Below are positions 1 through 4,040 of a stretch of 8,387 nucleotides of DNA, piece after piece. This DNA is from an uncultured Paracoccaceae bacterium (GTDB lineage: Bacteria; Pseudomonadota; Alphaproteobacteria; Rhodobacterales; Rhodobacteraceae), in assembly GCA_913054485.1 (NCBI GenBank), contig CAJXHQ010000109.1, positions 1 to 8,387 of the forward strand. Direction: 5' to 3'. Made by a program: the position numbers and the translations under genes. The notes beneath the pieces were generated by a model. The model was not told the DNA's origin and searched no databases. It saw only the letters and a program-made list of their open reading frames with translations. Each line of letters starts with the position of its first letter. The first letter of the stretch is position 1.

Positions 1-5
1 ATCCC

Positions 6-38
6 GGTGCACGGGAGGTGTACAGGGGGTGCACGCAT
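6..38. repeat. Three tandem 11-nt GGTGnAC repeats
   Basis: The units are GGTGCACGGGA (6-16), GGTGTACAGGG (17-27) and GGTGCACGCAT (28-38). The first seven bases are nearly invariant and the period is 11 bp, about one helical turn. I have the impression that short GTGCAC/GTGTAC-rich intergenic repeats occur in Rhodobacteraceae, but I cannot confirm that this is one of them. The function is unknown. Confidence 0.45.
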
Positions 39-49
39 GTCACCCCCTG
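23..49 (-). terminator. Possible hairpin terminator after creatinase
   Basis: A perfect 9-bp inverted repeat, CAGGGGGTG (23-31) and CACCCCCTG (41-49), encloses a 9-nt loop and lies 65 bp beyond the creatinase stop. No T-tract follows it on the minus strand, so it is not a classical intrinsic terminator. It could instead stabilise the 3' end or serve as a protein-binding site. Confidence 0.3.
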
Positions 50-113
50 ACCGATTGTCTTATCCGGACATTTTGCCCGGCGCACGGTGCGTCATGCCGC
101 ACCCGCCCGTGGC

Positions 114-1322
114 TCAGCCAACAACGTTGAACTCAGGCCCGTAGGGGTATTTGGTGATGTTCTCGTTGCCGTCTTCATGGATCACCAGGATGTCGTGTTC
201 GCGGTAACCGCCCGCACCCGGATTGCCCTCGGCGATGGTCAGCATCGGCTCCATCGAGATCACCATCCCCGGCTCCAGCACCGTGTCGATATCCTCGCGC
301 AGCTCCAGCCCCGCCTCGCGGCCATAGTAATGCGACAGCACCCCGAAGGAGTGGCCATAGCCGAAGGTGCGGTACTGCAGCAGATCGCGTTCCTCAAAGA
401 AAGCGTTGATCTTATGGGTGATCTCGGCGCAGCTTGCACCGGGCTGCAACAGCGAGATGCCGTACTCATGGGCCGCCACATTGGCCTCCCAGACCTTCAG
501 GCTTTCGGCATCCACCTCGCCCACAAACATGGTCCGCTCCAGCGCGGTGTAATAGCCCGAAATCATCGGGAACGTGTTCAGCGACAGGATATCGCCGCGT
601 TCCAGACGGCGGCCCGTCACCGGGTTATGCGCGCCGTCTGTGTTGATGCCGGACTGGAACCAGACCCAGGTGTCGCGGTACTCAGCCTCCGGAAAACGCT
701 TGGCAATCTCCAGTTCCATCGCATCACGGCCTGCCATCGCCACGTCGATCTCGCGCGCGCCTTCCTTCACCGCATCGCGGATCGCAAAACCGCCTACATC
801 TGCCACCGCAGCGCCTGCCCGGATCATATCCAGCTCAGCATCGGATTTGCCCATCCGCTGCACCATGGTCGGCACGTAGAGATCCACCAGCTTCGAGGGC
901 TTCAGGAACCCTTCCAGCTTGCCCTTCTGCAGCAGCGTCAGGTGGTCGCTCTCATAGCCCACCACTGCGCCTTCGCCCGACACCGACCGGATCGCGCGCC
1001 AGTAGTTGTCGCGCTGCCAGTCGGTATAGGTGATGTTGTCGCAGAACGAGCGCCGCCAGGGCTGGCCTGCGTCAATGCCGGCCGAGATGGTCACGGCCTC
1101 GGAGGCAGTCACCACCAGCCCGTAGGGCCGCCCGAAGGCGCAGTAGGTGAAGCCCGAGTAATAAGAGATATTGTGCATGGAGGTGAAGACAGCCGCGCTG
1201 ACGCCGGCCTCCTCCATTATTTTGCGCAGGCCTGCGATCCGCGCCTCATATTCTGAGACGGCAAATTGCAGCGGCGCTTTTTCGCCATTGTGAAAACGGT
1301 ACATTTCAGGACGTGCAGTCAT
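114..1322 (-). CDS. Creatinase (creatine amidinohydrolase)
   Basis: Hydrolyses creatine to sarcosine and urea (EC 3.5.3.3); probably a cytosolic homodimer. The protein is 402 aa, essentially the length of Pseudomonas putida creatinase, and aligns with my memory of that enzyme throughout. It has an N-terminal domain (about 1-160) and a C-terminal 'pita-bread' domain of the M24 peptidase fold. Known active-site residues are visible: F63 and R65 in the FGRPY loop, H232 in INTDGAHNPVT, Y258 and E262 in GYYTALERT, R335 in YGREAGLELRED, E358 in SMEP and H376 in GYREHD. The motifs favour creatinase over prolidase or the ectoine hydrolase DoeA. ATG 1322 is chosen because GAGAGGAAGG lies just upstream and family similarity begins there; the open frame extending to 1601 looks non-coding. 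Sarcosine oxidase, urease and transporter genes are not in the window. Confidence 0.93.
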   Translation of the reverse strand: MTARPEMYRFHNGEKAPLQFAVSEYEARIAGLRKIMEEAGVSAAVFTSMHNISYYSGFTYCAFGRPYGLVVTASEAVTISAGIDAGQPWRRSFCDNITYTDWQRDNYWRAIRSVSGEGAVVGYESDHLTLLQKGKLEGFLKPSKLVDLYVPTMVQRMGKSDAELDMIRAGAAVADVGGFAIRDAVKEGAREIDVAMAGRDAMELEIAKRFPEAEYRDTWVWFQSGINTDGAHNPVTGRRLERGDILSLNTFPMISGYYTALERTMFVGEVDAESLKVWEANVAAHEYGISLLQPGASCAEITHKINAFFEERDLLQYRTFGYGHSFGVLSHYYGREAGLELREDIDTVLEPGMVISMEPMLTIAEGNPGAGGYREHDILVIHEDGNENITKYPYGPEFNVVG

Positions 1323-1384
1323 GACGGCCCTTCCTCTCGCAAGAAAGGTCCCGGCGTTCAGGACGTGTATTGGAATATGCGGTC

Positions 1385-1401
1385 CATGGGATGTCCCCAT
1401 G
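1385..1401 (-). promoter_or_regulatory. Hairpin in the creatinase leader
   Basis: CATGGGATGTCCCCATG is a perfect 6-bp inverted repeat (CATGGG/CCCATG) with a 5-nt loop. It lies 63-79 bp upstream of the creatinase start and downstream of the sigma-54 promoter, so it would be transcribed as a leader hairpin. It could also be an operator. No regulator is recognised. Confidence 0.35.
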
Positions 1402-1451
1402 CGGCGACGCCATCGCCTGACCCTGATGCAGAGAATGCTGCGATTCAACGT

Positions 1452-1468
1452 TGCAACGCAAGTGCCAA
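1452..1468 (-). promoter_or_regulatory. Sigma-54 (-24/-12) promoter for creatinase
   Basis: Read on the minus strand this is TTGGCACTTGCGTTGCA. The sigma-54 consensus is YTGGCACG-N4-TTGCW. The match covers every core position except the G after CAC, and the diagnostic GG and GC are separated by exactly 10 bp. Transcription would begin about 12 nt beyond the GC, near 1441, leaving a leader of about 119 nt before the creatinase ATG. Sigma-54 promoters need an ATP-dependent activator such as NtrC, which suits an enzyme that releases nitrogen from creatine. The element is seen directly; its use and its activator are inferred. Confidence 0.75.
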
Positions 1469-1715
1469 TTTCAGGGGCCAAAGCCGGCCCTCCGCGGATC
1501 TGAGCCGAGCCTCCGTGAATGGAAGATCTGACACCGCTACTGCTGTCCCTTTCGGGGTACTCCCGGCCTTCGTTCCAGGGGGAAACGCCGGCTGCCCCCA
1601 TTGGCTCAGGTCCCTTCCTGTCACACAGATCGCGCAGGACCTGATGCGATACGCAAGCATAAGCACCTATTTTTGAACTGAAAATATCACTACTAAAAGT
1701 GTTTCCCTCAAATCC

Positions 1716-1744
1716 TTGATCCGGCCCCTCATATTTGTTAACAT
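1716..1744 (+). promoter_or_regulatory. gabD: Possible sigma-70-type promoter for gabD
   Basis: TTGATC (1716-1721), a 17-bp spacer and TAACAT (1739-1744) give a moderate -35/-10 match of 4/6 in each box. The -10 box lies within the TTAACATGTTAA palindrome, so a protein bound there would block the polymerase. The leader would be about 105 nt. Other choices in this AT-rich stretch cannot be excluded. Confidence 0.35.
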
Positions 1745-1749
1745 GTTAA
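1738..1749. promoter_or_regulatory. Palindrome 1 upstream of gabD
   Basis: TTAACATGTTAA is a perfect 12-bp palindrome about 107-118 bp before the gabD start, overlapping the proposed -10 box. TTG on its left and CAA on its right, offset by one base, extend it imperfectly. The size and symmetry suit a dimeric helix-turn-helix regulator; which one is unknown. Confidence 0.45.
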
Positions 1750-1767
1750 TCAAGAAATCCTCGCTGG

Positions 1768-1779
1768 ATTTGATCAAAT
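1768..1779. promoter_or_regulatory. Palindrome 2 upstream of gabD
   Basis: ATTTGATCAAAT is a perfect 12-bp palindrome, centred 30 bp from palindrome 1 and 16 bp from palindrome 3. It lacks the TTGAT-N4-ATCAA spacing of an FNR/Dnr site, so that regulator is not proposed. Confidence 0.45.
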
Positions 1780-1782
1780 TCT

Positions 1783-1796
1783 GGACTTATAAGTCC
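1783..1796. promoter_or_regulatory. Palindrome 3 upstream of gabD
   Basis: GGACTTATAAGTCC is a perfect 14-bp palindrome, 60 bp before the gabD start. TCTGGAC occurs at its left edge (1780-1786) and again just after it (1798-1804), an 18-bp direct repeat spacing. This is the strongest single operator candidate in the region. Confidence 0.5.
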
Positions 1797-1855
1797 GTCT
1801 GGACAAGACCAGCGCCAAATGCTCTGCATCCGCGAGACCAAATCGGAGAGGCCCC

Positions 1856-3328
1856 ATGCTCGACACGACAACCAACCTGAAATCCATGCTGAAGGACCCG
1901 GCCCTTCTGGAAACCCGCGCCTATATCGGCGGCCAGTTCGTCGAAGGCAACGGCACCTTCGAAGTCACCAACCCTGCCCGCGGCGACGTGATCGCCAATA
2001 TGGCGGACGTGGACCGCGCCCAGACCGCGGGTGCCATCGCGCAGGCCGATGCGGCCCAGAAGGACTGGGCAAAATGGACCGGCAAGGAGCGCGCCGCGGT
2101 GCTGCGCAAATGGTTCGACCTGATGATGGAGAACCAGGACGACCTGGCCACCATCCTGACCGCTGAGATGGGCAAGCCGCTGGCCGAATCCAAAGGCGAG
2201 ATCGCCTATGGCGCCTCCTTCATCGAGTTCTTCGCGGAAGAGGCCAAGCGCATCTACGGCGAGACCATCCCCGGCCACCAGCGCGACAAGCGGATCACCG
2301 TGATCAAGCAGCCGATCGGTGTTGCCGCCTCGATCACACCGTGGAACTTCCCCAACGCGATGATCACCCGCAAGGCAGGCCCCGCACTGGCCGCTGGCTG
2401 CGCCTTTGTTGCGCGCCCTGCCGCCGAAACCCCGCTGTCGGCCACCGTGCTGGCGGTTCTGGCAGAGCGTGCCGGGATCCCGGCAGGCGTCTTCAACGTG
2501 ATCCCGTCTTCGCGCTCCAGCGACATCGGCAAGGAATTCTGCGAGAACGAGGCCGTACGCAAGCTGACCTTCACCGGTTCCACCGAAGTGGGCCGCATCC
2601 TGATGCGCCAGGCGGCGGACACGGTGATGAAATGTTCCATGGAACTGGGCGGCAACGCGCCGTTCATCGTGTTTGATGACGCCGACATCGACGCCGCCGT
2701 CGAAGGCGCGATCCTGTGCAAGTTCCGCAACAACGGCCAGACCTGCGTCTGCGCCAACCGGATCTACGTGCAGGCCGGCGTCTATGACGAATTTGCCGCG
2801 AAACTGGCCGCCAAGGTCGGCGCCATGAAGGTCGGCGACGGCCTTGAGGACGGCGTGCACTTCGGCCCGCTGATCAACGAAGGCGCAGTGGACAAGGTGA
2901 AAGAGCACATCGCCGATGCCACAGCCAAGGGCGGCGAAGTGATCCTCGGCGGCGGCGACAGCGAACTGGGCGGCACCTTCTTCCAGCCGACCATCATCAA
3001 GGGCGCGACCCAGGAGATGGAGTTTGCCACGGATGAGACCTTCGGCCCGCTGGCGCCGCTGTTCAAGTTCGAGGACGAGGACGAGGTTATCGCCATGGCG
3101 AATGACACCATCTTCGGCCTGGCGTCTTACTTCTACGCCAAAGACCTGAGCCGCGTGTACAAGGTGGCCGAGGAGCTGGAATACGGTATCGTCGGCGTCA
3201 ACACTGGTATCATCTCCACCGAGGTGGCCCCGTTTGGCGGCGTCAAGCAGTCCGGCCTTGGCCGCGAAGGCAGCCATCACGGCATCGAGGACTACCTGGA
3301 GCTCAAATACATCTGTATGGCGGTCTGA
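1856..3328 (+). CDS. gabD: Succinate-semialdehyde dehydrogenase (GabD type)
   Basis: Cytosolic aldehyde dehydrogenase that oxidises succinate semialdehyde to succinate with NAD(P)+, the last step of GABA breakdown. The 490-aa protein matches E. coli GabD (482 aa) nearly end to end. Visible motifs are TPWNFP with the oxyanion Asn N164, FTGSTEVG (239-246), MELGGN with catalytic E263, GQTCVCANR with catalytic C297 and the neighbouring C299, ETFGPLAP (394-401) and the C-terminal GLGREGS...GIEDYLELKY. The Cys-X-Cys pair is typical of SSADH and is a redox switch in the human enzyme. The cofactor motif reads RPAAETP (187-193), where E. coli has KPASQTP. ATG 1856 follows GGAGAGG at a suitable distance. 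The palindromes upstream suggest transcriptional control. No gabT or gabR is in the window, so the physiological aldehyde could differ. Confidence 0.9.
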   Translation: MLDTTTNLKSMLKDPALLETRAYIGGQFVEGNGTFEVTNPARGDVIANMADVDRAQTAGAIAQADAAQKDWAKWTGKERAAVLRKWFDLMMENQDDLATILTAEMGKPLAESKGEIAYGASFIEFFAEEAKRIYGETIPGHQRDKRITVIKQPIGVAASITPWNFPNAMITRKAGPALAAGCAFVARPAAETPLSATVLAVLAERAGIPAGVFNVIPSSRSSDIGKEFCENEAVRKLTFTGSTEVGRILMRQAADTVMKCSMELGGNAPFIVFDDADIDAAVEGAILCKFRNNGQTCVCANRIYVQAGVYDEFAAKLAAKVGAMKVGDGLEDGVHFGPLINEGAVDKVKEHIADATAKGGEVILGGGDSELGGTFFQPTIIKGATQEMEFATDETFGPLAPLFKFEDEDEVIAMANDTIFGLASYFYAKDLSRVYKVAEELEYGIVGVNTGIISTEVAPFGGVKQSGLGREGSHHGIEDYLELKYICMAV

Positions 3329-3747
3329 TCCGGCCCGTCGAATTTGCCACCCGGCGGGGCCATCGCCTGCACCAGCAGCACAATGGCCTCGGCCCAGGCG
3401 GATTTCTCATCGTCGCTCAGCTGATGGCCCATGACTTCGATCAGGGCGGCCATCAGCGCATTGGCCCCGGCCTCCAGCTGGCTGGGAGTAAGCCCCAACC
3501 GTGCGTGGCTCCGGCGCAGAATGTCCAGCTGGGTCTCAATACCACCCGGTTCGGCCATGGCACGCATACTGCTGACCAGCATGGAGCCGAACATTTCCCG
3601 CTGGCGGCCTTCATCGCCGGTGAACAGCGGCCGCACCCCGGGTAATTGATCGAATAGATGTGCGTAAAAGCGTTCCGCCAGCTGGGCTTTTTCGGCAAAC
3701 ACCAGCGCAAAACTGCTTTTCAGATTTTCAACAGCCAACTCATTCAT
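3292..3747 (-). CDS. Single-domain globin (bacterial haemoglobin)
   Basis: A 151-aa haem protein of the Vitreoscilla haemoglobin/flavohaemoglobin globin type, without a reductase domain. It probably binds O2 or NO in the cytosol. Alignment with remembered Vitreoscilla haemoglobin places Y28 at B10, F42 at CD1 (in GVRPLF), Q49 at E7 (in GRQREMF) and the proximal haem ligand H81 at F8 (in RRSHARLGL). The E-F region appears about 3 residues shorter. The start is uncertain: ATG 3747 fits where family similarity begins, while ATG 3780 would add 11 residues; neither has a strong ribosome site. The frame continues back to 3900, but that ATG lies inside the proposed -35 box. Codons 140-151 lie antisense to the end of gabD, with a 37-bp overlap including the stop. 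NO detoxification or oxygen delivery are family-level guesses. Confidence 0.8.
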   Translation of the reverse strand: MNELAVENLKSSFALVFAEKAQLAERFYAHLFDQLPGVRPLFTGDEGRQREMFGSMLVSSMRAMAEPGGIETQLDILRRSHARLGLTPSQLEAGANALMAALIEVMGHQLSDDEKSAWAEAIVLLVQAMAPPGGKFDGPDQTAIQMYLSSR

Positions 3748-3872
3748 ACCTGCACGGGCCTTTCCACCCGGGCGCAACATGCGCTTCTGAAGGTTTTGCC
3801 ACCGATCGGCAAAGGAATGGTAAAGGGCAATACGAAACCTCGAAACGCCATCGTGAATAGAGCATAAAAGAA

Positions 3873-3900
3873 ACTCTAGCGTGCAGCCAATTTCTTTCAA
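3873..3900 (-). promoter_or_regulatory. Promoter candidate for globin
   Basis: On the minus strand TTGAAA (3900-3895), a 16-bp spacer and TAGAGT (3878-3873) match the sigma-70 boxes at 5/6 and 4/6 positions. Transcription would begin near 3866, giving a leader of about 120 nt. A second, overlapping option is TTGGCT-N18-TATGCT at 3890-3861. Confidence 0.35.
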
Positions 3901-3912
3901 TTCCCGTTATGC

Positions 3913-3929
3913 GACAAATTTAACTTGTC
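3913..3929. promoter_or_regulatory. Inverted repeat by the globin promoter
   Basis: GACAA-ATTTAAC-TTGTC has perfect 5-bp arms around an AT-rich 7-nt centre. It lies about 55 bp upstream of the inferred globin start site, a position typical for an activator. The orientation is opposite to an FNR/Dnr TTG...CAA site and no consensus is recognised. Confidence 0.4.
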
Positions 3930-3933
3930 TCGT

Positions 3934-3999
3934 GCCGACCTGAACTGTCGGCGGTTTCATCTTCTCTTCGCGCCGCCGTTACCCCGGCGTCATGAAACC
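3934..3999 (+). promoter_or_regulatory. Overlapping inverted repeats before phytase-like gene
   Basis: Three inverted repeats share sequence. GCCGAC (3934-3939) pairs with GTCGGC (3947-3952). CGGCGG (3949-3954) pairs with CCGCCG (3973-3978). GGTTTCAT (3953-3960) pairs with ATGAAACC (3992-3999). Neighbouring pairs reuse the same bases and so exclude each other. If this stretch is transcribed, it could form alternative leader structures; if not, the first repeat may be an operator. Confidence 0.3.
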
Positions 4000-4040
4000 C
4001 CGCCATTCCCTTGCGTCATTGACTGTACTGGGAGTGACCA

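Larger units (their letters stand above)
1..113. other. Intergenic end with 11-nt repeats and hairpin
   Basis: This short stretch lies downstream of the creatinase stop codon and shows no convincing coding frame. Positions 6-38 hold three consecutive 11-nt units that each begin GGTG(C/T)AC, and the last unit runs into a hairpin at 23-49. A weaker inverted repeat, CGCA-CGG-TGCG, sits at 81-91. The window starts here, so the repeat array may continue to the left. Confidence 0.5.
1323..1855. other. Divergent regulatory region, creatinase/gabD
   Basis: This is 533 bp without a convincing gene. The left part (about 1323-1660) is GC-rich and holds the creatinase leader, a sigma-54 promoter at 1452-1468, a leader hairpin at 1385-1401 and an imperfect inverted repeat with GGGGG (1578-1582) and CCCCC (1595-1599). 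That last repeat lies about 135-160 bp upstream of the inferred creatinase start site, a typical distance for an enhancer-binding activator, but no known consensus is recognised in it. The right part (about 1671-1800) is distinctly AT-rich and carries the gabD promoter and three perfect palindromes. Open frames here have unconvincing amino-acid content. Confidence 0.6.
3748..4040. other. Divergent regulatory region, globin/phytase-like gene
   Basis: This region separates the starts of the globin (minus) and the propeller/phytase-like gene (plus). It holds a globin promoter candidate at 3873-3900, an inverted repeat GACAA-N7-TTGTC at 3913-3929, a second repeat GCCGAC-N7-GTCGGC at 3934-3952, and two further repeats overlapping the latter: CGGCGG/CCGCCG (3949-3954/3973-3978) and GGTTTCAT/ATGAAACC (3953-3960/3992-3999). 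GCGTCAT occurs twice, at 3987-3993 and 4013-4019. I found no clear promoter boxes for the plus-strand gene. Confidence 0.55.

Noticed and set aside
87..1256. 389-codon plus-strand frame over creatinase
   Set aside because: It is antisense to a well-supported enzyme and its translation shows no family features.
1323..1601. N-terminal extension of creatinase by 93 residues
   Set aside because: The extra residues look like translated non-coding DNA, family similarity starts at ATG 1322, a good ribosome site precedes that ATG, and the sigma-54 promoter lies inside the extension.
1500..1680. NtrC enhancer for the creatinase promoter
   Set aside because: No TGCAC...GGTGCA-type dyad was found. Partial dyads such as ATGC-N9-GCAT near 1643-1659 are too weak to name.
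1768..1779. FNR/Dnr site (TTGATCAA) before gabD
   Set aside because: The half-sites abut each other instead of being separated by four bases.
1787..3280. Long open frame antisense to gabD
   Set aside because: Its His/Arg/Gly/Asp-rich composition is typical of an antisense shadow in GC-rich DNA, and the plus strand encodes a clear GabD.
3940..4035. Pho box before the phytase-like gene
   Set aside because: CTGTCGG and the two GCGTCAT elements do not give the CTGTCAT-N4-CTGTCAT spacing; the GCGTCAT copies are 26 bp apart.
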